Source of the DNA: CADEED01 sp035765415
GTDB lineage: Bacteria; Pseudomonadota; Gammaproteobacteria; Steroidobacterales; Steroidobacteraceae
DNA length: 64,000 nucleotides
Direction of reading: 5' to 3'
NCBI GenBank assembly: GCA_035765415.1
Contig: DASTXR010000047.1
Span: 1-64,000 of the forward strand
The notes under the pieces are model-generated. The model saw only the letters and a program-made list of their open reading frames with translations, searched no databases and was not told the DNA's origin. Of this stretch, positions 35,453-44,026 are shown one piece after another. Numbering within the stretch: position 1 is the stretch's first letter; each line of letters starts with the position of its first letter. Both the position numbers and the translations under genes were made by a program.

Positions 35453-35938
35453 GTGGCTACCAAACAAGCGGTGTCGATGAAGCTCAATGGCAAGGTCGCG
35501 GACGTCGTCGTCGAGCCGCGCGAGCTCCTCATCCATACGCTCCGTGAAAAGCTTGGGACTACGGGCCCGCACATCGGCTGCGAAACCAGTCACTGCGGCG
35601 CGTGCACGGTCGACCTGGATGGCATGTCCGTCAAATCCTGCACCGTGCTCACCGTTCAGTGCCAGAACTCCGAAGTGCTCACCATCGAGGGATTCGAACA
35701 GGGCGGCGTGTTGCATGTACTGCAGGAATGCTTCAGCGAGCAACACGGGTTGCAATGCGGCTACTGCACGCCGGGCATGATCACGCGCGCGTATCGCCTC
35801 CTCAAGGAAAATCCGAATCCGACCGAGGAGGAAATCCGCTACTGGATGGCCGGCAACCTGTGCCGTTGCACCGGGTATCAGAACATCGTGAAAGCCGTGC
35901 AATTCGCAGCGAAGAAACTCGCGACGAAGGCGGCGTAA
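35453..35938 (+). CDS. coxS: CO dehydrogenase small (2Fe-2S) subunit CoxS
   Basis: 161 residues with the two [2Fe-2S] domains. The N-terminal plant-type cluster is HIGCETSHCGACTVDLDG with a later Cys (KSCTVLTVQC). The C-terminal helical cluster is QCGYCTPGMI and NLCRCTGYQNIV. GTG 35453 is chosen because AAGAGGA lies 8 bp upstream. The frame opens slightly earlier at a TTG that overlaps the coxM stop. It carries electrons from Mo-Cu in CoxL to FAD in CoxM. Confidence 0.94.
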   Translation: MATKQAVSMKLNGKVADVVVEPRELLIHTLREKLGTTGPHIGCETSHCGACTVDLDGMSVKSCTVLTVQCQNSEVLTIEGFEQGGVLHVLQECFSEQHGLQCGYCTPGMITRAYRLLKENPNPTEEEIRYWMAGNLCRCTGYQNIVKAVQFAAKKLATKAA

Positions 35939-35959
35939 TCACTCACGGGGAGATCTCGC

Positions 35960-38365
35960 ATGGCCGCTTCACCCGACACAGTCGAACGAGAGAACAAACT
36001 CCAGGGCATGGGCGTCTCCCGCCTGCGCAAGGAAGACGCACGCTTCATTCGCGGTCGCGGCACCTACGTCGACGATATCAAGCTGCCGGGCATGCTGTTC
36101 GGCTCCATCGTGCGCAGTCCCTATGCGCATGCGCGCATCAAGTCGATCGACAAGACCCGCGCGCTGGCCGTGCCGGGCGTCGTCGCCGTGCTGACGGCCG
36201 ACGATCTCAAGCCGGTGAAACTGCACTGGATGCCGACGCTCGGCGGGGACGTGCAAGCCGTGCTCGCCGACAAGAAGGTCTGCTTTCAACTGCAGGAAGT
36301 CGCGATGGTGATCGCGAGCGATCGCTACGCTGCCGCCGACGGCGCGGAGCTCGTCGAAGTCGAATACGAGGAATTGCCGGCGATCGTCGATCCGCATCAG
36401 TCGATGGCGAAAGACGCGCCGGTCATTCGCGAAGACATCGCCGACAAGGACAATGTCGGGCACGGCAAGCGCACGCATCCCAATCACATCTTCACCTGGG
36501 AAGCCGGAGACAAGCCCGCGGTCGATGCGGTGTTCGACAAAGCCGAAGTCGTCATACGCGAGGAGATGTTGAATCCGCGCGTACACCCCTGCCCGCTCGA
36601 AACCTGCGGCTGCGTCGCCTCGTTCGACAAACCCACCGGCCAGTTGACCGTGTACCTCACCTCGCAGGCGCCGCACCTGGTCCGCACCGTCGTCGCGATG
36701 CTCTCCGGGATTCCTGAAAGCAAGATCCGCATCGTCGGCGGCGACATCGGTGGCGGATTCGGCAACAAGGTGCCGGTGTATCCGGGGTACGTCGTCGCCA
36801 TCGTTGCCTCGATCGTCACGGGTGTGCCCATCAAGTGGATCGAGTCGCGCATCGACAACATTTCGACGACGGGTTTCGCGCGCGACTATCACGGCATCGG
36901 TGAGTTGGCTGCCGACAAGGACGGTCGCATCAAGGCGCTGCGCTTCTTTGCGCTCGCGGATCACGGCGCGTTCAATTCGCATGTCTCGGCAACCAAGCTG
37001 CCCGCGGGGCTGTTCAGCATCTGCACCGGCTCTTATGCAATTCCCAAAGCTTATTGCCGCGTGGATGCGGTCTACACGAACAAGGCGCCGGGCGGTGTCG
37101 CATATCGTTGTTCACTGCGCGTCACCGAGGCGGTCTATCTCATCGAACGCATGATCGACGTGCTGGCGCAAAAACTCGGGCTGGACAAGGCCGAGATCCG
37201 GCGCCGCAATTTCGTCAAGGCCGAACAATTTCCGTACACCACCGCGTTCGGCTGGACGCTCGACAGCGGCAACTATCACGCCGCGCTCGACAAGGTCCTG
37301 AAGGCTGTCGACTACGAGGGTCTGCGGCGCGAGCAGGCCGAGAAGCGCGCCAAAGGCGAGTTGATGGGCATCGGCATCTGTACGTTCACGGAAATCGTCG
37401 GCGCGGGTCCCACCAAGGTGTGCGACATCCTCGGCATCGGCTTGTTCGACAGCTGCGACATTCGCGTGAATCCCACCGGCAGCGCGATCGCCAGGCTCGG
37501 CACGATGAGCCAGGGCCAGGGTCACGCGACTACCTACGCGCAAATCATCGCCACCGAGCTCGGGCTGCCTTCCGAGGAAATTCAGATCGAGGAAGGCGAC
37601 ACCGACAAGGCGCCGTATGGCGCGGGCACCTGGGGTTCGCGCTCGACACCGGTCGCCGGTGCGGCGGCCGCGATGGCGGCTCGCAAGATCCGCGCGAAGG
37701 CGCAGAAGATCGCCGCACACCTGCTCGAAGTCGGCGAAGGCGATCTCGAATGGGAGATCGACCGCTTCAAGGTAAAAGGCCATCCGAGCCAGTCGAAGAC
37801 CATGAAAGAGATCGCGATGGCGGCGCACACCAGCAACCTGCCCGATGGGATGGAGAAGGGTCTCGACGCGAGTGAATACTACGATCCGCCGAACATGACG
37901 TTTCCCTTCGGCGCGTACGTCTGCGTCGTCGACATCGATCGCTTCACGGGCGAGCCCAAGGTGCGGCGCTTCTATGCGCTCGACGATTGCGGCACGCGCA
38001 TCAACCCGATGATCATCGAAGGCCAGATCCACGGCGGGCTCACGGAAGCTTTTGCCGTCGCGTTCGGACAGGAAATTCCATTCGATGAGCGTGGCAATCA
38101 CCTCGGCAACAGCCTCATGGATTACTTCCTGCCCACCGCCGTCGAAACCCCGCACTGGGAAACCGATCACACGGTGACGCCGTCTCCACATCATCCGATC
38201 GGCGCGAAGGGCGTGGCCGAGTCGCCGCATGTCGGTGGCATTCCGTGCTTCAGCAATGCGGTTGTCGATGCGTTCGCGCACCTGGGCGTCACGCACATGG
38301 ACATGCCGCACACGGCCTATCGCGTGTGGCAGCAGTGCAAGGCGCTTGGCGTCAACAAGCGCTGA
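35960..38365 (+). CDS. coxL: CO dehydrogenase large (Mo-Cu) subunit CoxL, form I-like
   Basis: 801 residues, molybdopterin-binding catalytic subunit that oxidises CO to CO2. Active-site loop AYRCSLR lies at 381-387 with Cys384, the residue that binds copper in form I enzymes. The canonical form I text is AYRCSFR, so one residue differs; form II (AYRGAGR) is excluded. Cofactor and catalytic segments GGDIGGGFGNK, MSQGQGHATTYAQI and HHPIGAKGVAESPHVGG (with the catalytic Glu) agree with CoxL. The length is right. Start ATG 35960 has a GGGGAG site. The central gene of the cox cluster. Confidence 0.94.
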   Translation: MAASPDTVERENKLQGMGVSRLRKEDARFIRGRGTYVDDIKLPGMLFGSIVRSPYAHARIKSIDKTRALAVPGVVAVLTADDLKPVKLHWMPTLGGDVQAVLADKKVCFQLQEVAMVIASDRYAAADGAELVEVEYEELPAIVDPHQSMAKDAPVIREDIADKDNVGHGKRTHPNHIFTWEAGDKPAVDAVFDKAEVVIREEMLNPRVHPCPLETCGCVASFDKPTGQLTVYLTSQAPHLVRTVVAMLSGIPESKIRIVGGDIGGGFGNKVPVYPGYVVAIVASIVTGVPIKWIESRIDNISTTGFARDYHGIGELAADKDGRIKALRFFALADHGAFNSHVSATKLPAGLFSICTGSYAIPKAYCRVDAVYTNKAPGGVAYRCSLRVTEAVYLIERMIDVLAQKLGLDKAEIRRRNFVKAEQFPYTTAFGWTLDSGNYHAALDKVLKAVDYEGLRREQAEKRAKGELMGIGICTFTEIVGAGPTKVCDILGIGLFDSCDIRVNPTGSAIARLGTMSQGQGHATTYAQIIATELGLPSEEIQIEEGDTDKAPYGAGTWGSRSTPVAGAAAAMAARKIRAKAQKIAAHLLEVGEGDLEWEIDRFKVKGHPSQSKTMKEIAMAAHTSNLPDGMEKGLDASEYYDPPNMTFPFGAYVCVVDIDRFTGEPKVRRFYALDDCGTRINPMIIEGQIHGGLTEAFAVAFGQEIPFDERGNHLGNSLMDYFLPTAVETPHWETDHTVTPSPHHPIGAKGVAESPHVGGIPCFSNAVVDAFAHLGVTHMDMPHTAYRVWQQCKALGVNKR

Positions 38366-38380
38366 GAGGATCGGACATCG

Positions 38381-38986
38381 ATGAAAGTGGAGCTCGAGAA
38401 ATCGTTTCCGGTGCCGGCTCCCGCCGACGCAACGTGGCGATTTCTGCAGAACATCGAAGACGTCGCGGCGTGTATGCCGGGAGCCACGATCACGGAACGC
38501 TTGCCGAATGGAGCATTGAAGGGAACCGTGACAGTGCGCATCGGGCCGGCGACGATGTCCTTTCGCGGTGAAGTCGAAGCCCGCGACACGGATGCCGCCG
38601 GTCAGAAGCTGGCGCCTCAAACGTTGCGATTGATTGGCAAGGGCACGGATAACACCGGAACCTCAGGCGCTTCGCTCGATCTCACGGCGCGTGTCAGCGC
38701 CGTCGATTCCGCGTCCAGCATTCTGAACGGCAAGAGCGAGATCACGATGAGCGGCAAGGCCGCCGCTTTCGGTGGCCGCATGATGAACTCGGTGGCCGAC
38801 CAGGTCCTGAAACAATTTGCCGACAATCTCGCCGCCAGGATCAGGGAATCAACCGCGAACAGCGCGACTGTTTCATCGCAACCCCAGGCGACTCCATCTA
38901 CCGCGAACCAACTCAATGGCCTCGCGCTCGTGTGGGCCGTGATCCGCGGCTGGTTCCGCGGCCTGTTCGGCCGGAACACGCCGTGA
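38381..38986 (+). CDS. coxG: CO dehydrogenase accessory protein CoxG
   Basis: 201 residues, SRPBCC/CoxG family: KSFPVPAPADATWRFLQNIEDVAACMPGA, then TMSFRGEVEARDTDA and AFGGRMMNSVADQVLKQFADNLAAR. After a polar linker (residues about 155-176) the C terminus has an amphipathic-hydrophobic tail LALVWAVIRGWFRGLF. In known CoxG proteins the tail recruits CO dehydrogenase to the membrane and the SRPBCC cavity binds quinone. It follows coxL by 15 bp and overlaps coxD. Confidence 0.9.
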   Translation: MKVELEKSFPVPAPADATWRFLQNIEDVAACMPGATITERLPNGALKGTVTVRIGPATMSFRGEVEARDTDAAGQKLAPQTLRLIGKGTDNTGTSGASLDLTARVSAVDSASSILNGKSEITMSGKAAAFGGRMMNSVADQVLKQFADNLAARIRESTANSATVSSQPQATPSTANQLNGLALVWAVIRGWFRGLFGRNTP

Positions 38987-39882
38987 CATCTCCGACGGAA
39001 CGCATGAACGCGATCGTCGACCTGCAACGCCGCTTGCGCGACGCAAACTACATCGCGGAACGATCGCTTGCCGCGGCGCTGCTGCTGATGCTCGACCTCG
39101 GCCGTCCACTGCTGCTCGAAGGGGATGCCGGCGTCGGCAAGACCGAAGTCGCCAAGGCGCTCGCCACGGTTCACGGCGCGAAGCTCATCCGCCTGCAATG
39201 TTACGAAGGCCTGGACGCGCACGCGGCGATGTACGAGTGGAACTACCAGCGCCAGCTCCTGGCGATCAAGTTGTTCGAACAGGACGATCGCCCGGTCGCG
39301 CAGAAGGAGCAGGATATTTTCTCGGAGCGTTACCTGCTCAAACGACCGCTGCTCGAAGCCATCAGCTGCGCCGAGGCTCCGGTGCTGCTGATCGACGAGG
39401 TGGATCGTGCGGATGAGGCCTTCGAGGCCTATCTGCTCGAATTGCTCTCGGACTTCCAACTGTCGATTCCCGAGCTCGGCACCATTCGCGCCGTATCGCG
39501 GCCGCTGGTCGTCATCACCTCGAACGGCACGCGCGAGCTGTCCGACGCGTTGCGACGCCGCTGTCTCTATCAATACATCGACTACCCGGATTTCGAGAAG
39601 GAACTTGCGATCGTCGAGATTCAGGCACCCGCCGCGCCGGCGCAGCTCTCGCGCCAGATAGTCGAGTTCGTGCAGGCCGTGCGTCGCATGGACCTGCAGA
39701 AAAAACCGGGAATCGCCGAAACCCTGGATTGGGCGGCCGCGCTGCTGCGCCTCGGCATATCGACCATCGACGATGACGGCGCCGAACGCATCGTCGAGTC
39801 CTTGAGCGCGCTCATCAAGACTCGCGACGATCGCGCCGGCTTCACTCGCGACGTGATCGCCAGGATCGCCGCCTCATGGTGA
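38983..39882 (+). CDS. coxD: MoxR-family AAA+ ATPase CoxD
   Basis: 299 residues. Walker A is LLLEGDAGVGKTEVAKAL, Walker B VLLIDEVDRADEAFEAYLLE, sensor 1 VVITSNGTRELSDALRRRC. In Oligotropha CoxD is a membrane-associated chaperone needed to build the [CuSMoO2] site. GTG 38983 overlaps the coxG stop (GTGA); ATG 39004 is an alternative. It overlaps coxE by 7 bp, matching the usual MoxR-VWA pairing. Confidence 0.92.
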   Translation: MTSPTERMNAIVDLQRRLRDANYIAERSLAAALLLMLDLGRPLLLEGDAGVGKTEVAKALATVHGAKLIRLQCYEGLDAHAAMYEWNYQRQLLAIKLFEQDDRPVAQKEQDIFSERYLLKRPLLEAISCAEAPVLLIDEVDRADEAFEAYLLELLSDFQLSIPELGTIRAVSRPLVVITSNGTRELSDALRRRCLYQYIDYPDFEKELAIVEIQAPAAPAQLSRQIVEFVQAVRRMDLQKKPGIAETLDWAAALLRLGISTIDDDGAERIVESLSALIKTRDDRAGFTRDVIARIAASW

Positions 39883-41048
39883 GCCAGGTCGAACGATCAG
39901 CGGTTCAGGATGGCCCCGCGCTGTGTGCGCGTCTGGCCGGATTCGCAGGATTCCTGCGCGCCAACGGGTACCCACTGGGCGCCGGCGATCTGCCGCGCGT
40001 CCTTGAAACCGCGCAGCACGTCGGCGTGTTCGACGGCGCATCGCTGCGCTGGAGCCTGCAGTCGTTGCTTTGCAGCCGAGGCGAGGAATGGCGCCGGTTC
40101 GACGCTCTGTTCGACGCGTACTTCCTGCGCCCGAATCGCACGGTCTATCCGGCGCCCGGCGCGAAGGCGGACAAACCGACATCGATTGCACAACGAAGCG
40201 ACTCCGACGAGACGCTGCCGATGGCGGAGCGAATGTCGAACGATGACGGTGACGACACGCGCGACGCCCGTCATGGCGCAAGCCGCGAAGACACGCTCAA
40301 GTCGACCGACTTCCGCGATCTCGATCTCGCCGGGCAGGCGCGCGAGATCGAACTGCTCATGCGCCGCTTTGCGCGGCGGTTGAAGCAAGTGCAGACCCGA
40401 CGAGAGGCGCGAAGCCGCCACGCCCGGCGAATCGATTTGCAAACCACGATTCGCAACAGCGTCGGCAGCGGCGGTTCGCCGTTTCGCGTCGCCTGGAAAG
40501 AAGCGCGTCGCGTACGACCGCGCCTGGTGCTGATACTCGACGTCAGCCGCTCGATGAGCGCCTACAGCTTCTTCTATCTACGCCTTGCGCGCGAGCTCTG
40601 CGCCGCATTGACCGACGTGTATTGCTTCATCTTTCACACGCGAATCACGTCCGTTACGGACGCGCTGCGTGACGCCGATCCGTGGCGCTCGCAGGAACGC
40701 CTGCACCTGCTCGCCGAGGGCTGGGGCGGCGGCACGCGCATCGGCGAGTGCCTTCGTGAATTCAATCGCCTGCATGCGCCGCGCTGCGTGCATTCGCGCA
40801 CCGGCGTGATTGTCATGAGCGATGGGTTCGACACCGGTGAGCCGGAAGTCCTGGCGAATTCCCTGATCGAGCTGCGCAAACGCGCGCGGCGCATCGTGTG
40901 GCTCAATCCGCTCCTGAACCTGCGCGACTACCGCCCGGAGGCGCGCGCCATGCAGGCCGCGCTGCCGCACCTCGACTGGTTTGCGCCGGGTGCGGACCTG
41001 AATAGTCTCGAACGACTGCTGCCGAACCTGATCGAGGCGCTGCGATGA
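39876..41048 (+). CDS. coxE: VWA-domain protein CoxE
   Basis: 390 residues. The N-terminal helical part (1-205) includes a charged low-complexity stretch (about 95-145). The C-terminal von Willebrand A domain has MIDAS DVSRSMS and TGVIVMSDGFDTGEPE. It is the CoxE partner of CoxD in copper/sulfur insertion into CO dehydrogenase. It overlaps coxD at its 5' end and coxF by 4 bases. Confidence 0.92.
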   Translation: MVSQVERSAVQDGPALCARLAGFAGFLRANGYPLGAGDLPRVLETAQHVGVFDGASLRWSLQSLLCSRGEEWRRFDALFDAYFLRPNRTVYPAPGAKADKPTSIAQRSDSDETLPMAERMSNDDGDDTRDARHGASREDTLKSTDFRDLDLAGQAREIELLMRRFARRLKQVQTRREARSRHARRIDLQTTIRNSVGSGGSPFRVAWKEARRVRPRLVLILDVSRSMSAYSFFYLRLARELCAALTDVYCFIFHTRITSVTDALRDADPWRSQERLHLLAEGWGGGTRIGECLREFNRLHAPRCVHSRTGVIVMSDGFDTGEPEVLANSLIELRKRARRIVWLNPLLNLRDYRPEARAMQAALPHLDWFAPGADLNSLERLLPNLIEALR

Positions 41049-41947
41049 CGCCCGAACCGCTGCACGACCTGACGCGGGAACTCAATCGACGGCAGGAACC
41101 GTACGCGCTGATTACCGTCGTGCGCGCCGTCGCGCCCACGTCGGCCTACCTGGGTGCACAAGCCATTGTTCTGAAGGACGGCACACTGCATGGCTGGATA
41201 GGCGGCGGTTGCGCTAAGGACGTCGTCATCGGCGCGGCGCGGCAGGTGATCGCCAACGGCACACCCAGACTCGTGCGTATCTCGAACGATCGACTGCAGT
41301 CCGACTCGGACGTGGAGCAGCACTCCATGTCCTGCGCAAGCAACGGCACCATCGAGTTGTTCATTCAGCCTTACGGCCCGCAGAACTCAATCTGCGTGCT
41401 CGGCGACACGCCCGCAGCCGAAGAAGCGCGCTTCCTGGCCGAGCGACTGCGAATCCGGCTCGTCGATTCGCCCGACTCCGCGCCGATCGTGCTGGTCGCA
41501 ACGCAAGGACAGGGTGATGAAGATGCGCTCGAGCGCGCACTGCGCAGTCGCGCCGATCATGTCCTGATGATCGCGAGTCGCCGCAAGGCGGACCGGCTCC
41601 GGGAAATCATGCGGACGCGCGGCGTGAGCCAGGAGCAGATCGATCGCCTCGTGGCGCCCGTCGGTCCCGATGCGGGCGCCAAAACGCCGCAGGAGATCGC
41701 CCTGGTTTCCATCGTCGGCGTGATGGCGCACCAGCGCGGCCGCGCCGAACGATCGGCTGGCGCGCAAGCGGTCGCGGAAGCAGGAAAGAAATTCATCAAT
41801 CCCGTCTGCGGCATGGCCGTCGACATCGCGACCGCGAAACACGTCGAAACGCTGAACGGCGTCGACTATTATTTCTGCTGCGACGGTTGTCTCACCACGT
41901 TCCGGCAAGACCCCGCGAAATATACGCTCGACGCGCCGCGCACCTGA
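41045..41947 (+). CDS. coxF: XdhC-type CoxF with C-terminal YHS domain
   Basis: 300 residues in three parts. An XdhC/CoxI N-terminal domain (about 10-105) includes APTSAYLGAQAIVLKDGTLHGWIGGGCAKD, with the conserved GGGC. An XdhC Rossmann domain (about 112-235) includes SICVLGDTPAAEEARFLA and TPQEIALVSIVGVMA. A YHS domain (250-295) has NPVCGM (Cys255) and FCCDGC (Cys278, Cys279, Cys282). XdhC proteins load or sulfurate Mo cofactor. YHS domains bind metals such as copper in heavy-metal ATPases. The fusion suggests a combined role in Mo-Cu site assembly; this is inference. Confidence 0.9.
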   Translation: MTPEPLHDLTRELNRRQEPYALITVVRAVAPTSAYLGAQAIVLKDGTLHGWIGGGCAKDVVIGAARQVIANGTPRLVRISNDRLQSDSDVEQHSMSCASNGTIELFIQPYGPQNSICVLGDTPAAEEARFLAERLRIRLVDSPDSAPIVLVATQGQGDEDALERALRSRADHVLMIASRRKADRLREIMRTRGVSQEQIDRLVAPVGPDAGAKTPQEIALVSIVGVMAHQRGRAERSAGAQAVAEAGKKFINPVCGMAVDIATAKHVETLNGVDYYFCCDGCLTTFRQDPAKYTLDAPRT

Positions 41948-42036
41948 CCACGGTCGAACTACTCTCGCCGGCCCGCGCGCACCGCGCTGGCGGCTGCCTC
42001 GCATGAGTCCCCCTCGAGGCCGCCGCCTTGCCCATG

Positions 42037-42786
42037 CTAGAAGTTCGCCTGCGCGGTGCAGATGGAGTCCGCGTCGCCGCTGAAAACGAAGTTGGACACG
42101 TTGCCGTTTTCGTCGGTCGCCGTGATCGTGTACTTGAAGTTGTAGTAGCCGTGGCCTTCGACCTCATCGACCAGGTGCACACTGCCAAGGACTTCACCGG
42201 TACTGATGCGAAAGATCGAACTGTCCAGTGTCAGATCGAATGTTGCAGGAACGCCCAGGCATCCGTTCCAGATGATTCCTTGATACAGCGCATTGGCATG
42301 CGGAATGTCGCTCCAGGTGTCGCCCGGCGCAGGAACCGGCAATCCGTAGGGCGGCGCCGCCGGAGTGGGAATGGAAACATCCGCAGCAGCGCTTACGATC
42401 TTGAACGTCGCCCAAGGCTCCTGGAACGCGCCCAGACTGTCGACGCCCGCGCCTGCGACCACGACGTTGCGCATTTCCTTGAGGATGATATTCAGGCGCA
42501 GGTGTGGCGCGTACGTGCCGACACTGCCGGGGCCGTCGAAGTGATTCAAGCCGGTCGGACATCCCACGCGGGTATGGCCGGTCGCTCGTGCGCACAATCG
42601 GTCCACCAGGCCGCCGTACCTGACTTCGACGGTCCTCGGCGCTCGCCGGTCCGAAGGGTTCAGAAACCCCGCTGGCCTCGTTGTGCCTGTCAGGGGAAAG
42701 TTAGTCGCGCCGGCGGGCCCCGCGTGGGCCGAAATGCCCGAGAACACGGCGGCCGCCAGCACGAGAATGTTGTTCCACTTGTTCAT
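42037..42786 (-). CDS. Secreted protein of unknown function (A)
   Basis: 249 residues, not recognised. The signal peptide is clear (NILVLAAAVFSGISAHA, cleavage near residue 22). The mature part is beta-rich with four cysteines (DRLCAR, RVGCPT, WNGCLG, DSICTA), suggesting two disulfides, and a C-terminal half with a probable Ig-like strand pattern (YYNFKYTITATDENGNVSNFVF). GAGGAG in the duplicated leader is its ribosome site. Exported by Sec; no anchor is seen. It shares a 5' leader with secreted protein B at 44.0 kb and lies near an ECF sigma gene. Confidence 0.78.
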   Translation of the reverse strand: MNKWNNILVLAAAVFSGISAHAGPAGATNFPLTGTTRPAGFLNPSDRRAPRTVEVRYGGLVDRLCARATGHTRVGCPTGLNHFDGPGSVGTYAPHLRLNIILKEMRNVVVAGAGVDSLGAFQEPWATFKIVSAAADVSIPTPAAPPYGLPVPAPGDTWSDIPHANALYQGIIWNGCLGVPATFDLTLDSSIFRISTGEVLGSVHLVDEVEGHGYYNFKYTITATDENGNVSNFVFSGDADSICTAQANF

Positions 42787-42788
42787 GA

Positions 42789-42870
42789 GAGCTCCTCGTT
42801 GTTTGAGATGCCCGCGATGTTTTTTTCGCGGGTTATCGAATCAAACGACGACGGCCCGTCGATCCCTCAC
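42789..42870 (-). repeat. 82-bp duplicated leader, copy 1
   Basis: Identical to 44706-44787 at 78 of 82 positions. On the minus strand it contains a GACGGGCCGTC palindrome, the hairpin CCCGCGA-AAAAAACA-TCGCGGG (42832-42811) and ends with GAGGAGCTC, the ribosome site of secreted protein A, whose ATG is 2 bp further. Placement makes it the promoter/5'UTR of that gene. Confidence 0.85.
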
Positions 42871-43318
42871 CGGCTCCGGGGCGCGCAGCGGATAGTGCGG
42901 AGAAGTTAGGCATGGCTCGATGCCGGCGTGCGGGCACCTAGGGGCGACGAGCGGCACGGAACCCAAGCCCCCGCAGTCCGCGCACGACCGACATGTCTGA
43001 GTGCGCGTGCAGCATTTCATGCCGGGTAAGAGTTGCCCCGGCAATTGCGTTGTTGCTGTAGTTCGTCCGGTAGTTTTCCTCAGATTCAACGAGCACCTCG
43101 GCACGACACATCGCCGTGCTGAAGACACCGCCTTATCTTCGTCATATGCCGCGGCACTGACTACCCGAATCAAAGTCCTTGCTACGTAACCTGCGCGCGG
43201 TCTCGAGCATTGCCAGAAAGCTGCGAGGTGCGTGAAACCAATATTTCCTCCGGGACATGGCTGATTCGCGGACACGGAATCGTCCGCCCTATTTTTCTTC
43301 CTTGCCCAGGGAGCGCAT
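42871..43318. other. 448-bp intergenic region with two hairpins
   Basis: Lies between the leader of secreted protein A (minus) and the ECF sigma gene (plus). Base composition is less GC-rich than the genes. It contains the hairpin GCCGGG-N10-CCCGGC (43021-43042) and a terminator-like hairpin at 43268-43295. A 167-codon minus-strand ORF and a 62-codon plus-strand ORF cross it, but neither has a ribosome site or recognisable sequence. I regard it as non-coding, probably regulatory. Confidence 0.6.
43268..43295 (+). terminator. Terminator or attenuator hairpin before ECF sigma gene
   Basis: GCGGAC-N8-GTCCGC (43268-43287) followed by CC and TATTTTT, 24 bp before ATG 43319. In the leader of the sigma gene it could attenuate transcription; no plus-strand gene lies upstream to terminate. 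Confidence 0.45.
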
Positions 43319-43972
43319 ATGGCCGAGGGAAGAACTGCAGGCAAGATGCCCGCAGGCGTGCGATACGCCGACGATGACGAACTGATGGATCGTTACCAGC
43401 ATCACCACGATAGCGGTGCGCTGGAAGAGTTGTTTCTGAGGCACAAAGACATACTGCTGCGATACATCACGCGCCTCATCCGGGATGCACCGGCGGCGGA
43501 AGATGCATTTCAGATGTCCTGGCTCAAGGTGATCGAAGTAGCGCGCAAGCGCTCGTATGTTCCCCGCCCGGATGCGGCATTCCGCACCTGGCTTTGCACA
43601 CTGGCGCGTAATCATGTGATCGACGAGCATCGGCGCAAGCTGAAATTCAGGCAATTCATCGCCGTACCGGAGATGACCGGGCTCGGCGAGCAGCGTGCAA
43701 CCCGTGATGGTGTTTTCGATATCACCGACCCTGCGGATGAGGCAGTTCAGCGCGACCTCAACGTACGAATCAGCACTGCCGTGCATTTGCTGCCGTCTGC
43801 GCAACGTGACGTCATCACGTTGTGGGCAGCAGGCGTCGGTCCGCAGGAAATTGCCAGGATCCAGGGAGTTCCCCGGCAAACGGTGTTCAGCCGGAAAAAG
43901 AACGCGCTGGCCAAGCTGAGGACCAGCGTTCTGACGGTCGCCCCGCTGTCGCGATCACAGTGGCGCTGCTGA
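43319..43972 (+). CDS. ECF-type RNA polymerase sigma factor
   Basis: 217 residues. Region 2 is SGALEELFLRHKDILLRYITRLI, then PAAEDAFQMSWLKVIEVAR and FRTWLCTLARNHVIDEHRRK. Region 4 is STAVHLLPSAQRDVITLWAAGVGPQEIARIQGVPRQTVFSRKKNALAKLR. An AGGGAG site precedes ATG 43319. No anti-sigma gene is adjacent. It is flanked by two secreted-protein genes sharing a leader, which are candidate targets. It is not similar enough to the other ECF factor at 31.8 kb to suggest recent duplication. Confidence 0.88.
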   Translation: MAEGRTAGKMPAGVRYADDDELMDRYQHHHDSGALEELFLRHKDILLRYITRLIRDAPAAEDAFQMSWLKVIEVARKRSYVPRPDAAFRTWLCTLARNHVIDEHRRKLKFRQFIAVPEMTGLGEQRATRDGVFDITDPADEAVQRDLNVRISTAVHLLPSAQRDVITLWAAGVGPQEIARIQGVPRQTVFSRKKNALAKLRTSVLTVAPLSRSQWRC

Positions 43973-44026
43973 GAGTGAAAGGTGCCCGCGCGAGCTGCGT
44001 CCCTCGCGCGGGCACAAGAGTTGGCC

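Noticed and set aside
35960..38365. CoxL considered as a generic xanthine/aldehyde dehydrogenase or form II CoxL
   Set aside because: The Cys-containing AYRCSLR loop, the GAKGVAESPHVGG segment and the linked coxG, coxD, coxE and coxF genes point to form I CO dehydrogenase.
42841..43344. A 167-codon minus-strand open frame upstream of secreted protein A
   Set aside because: It runs through the duplicated leader and hairpins, lacks a ribosome site, and its sequence looks random. I treat the region as regulatory.
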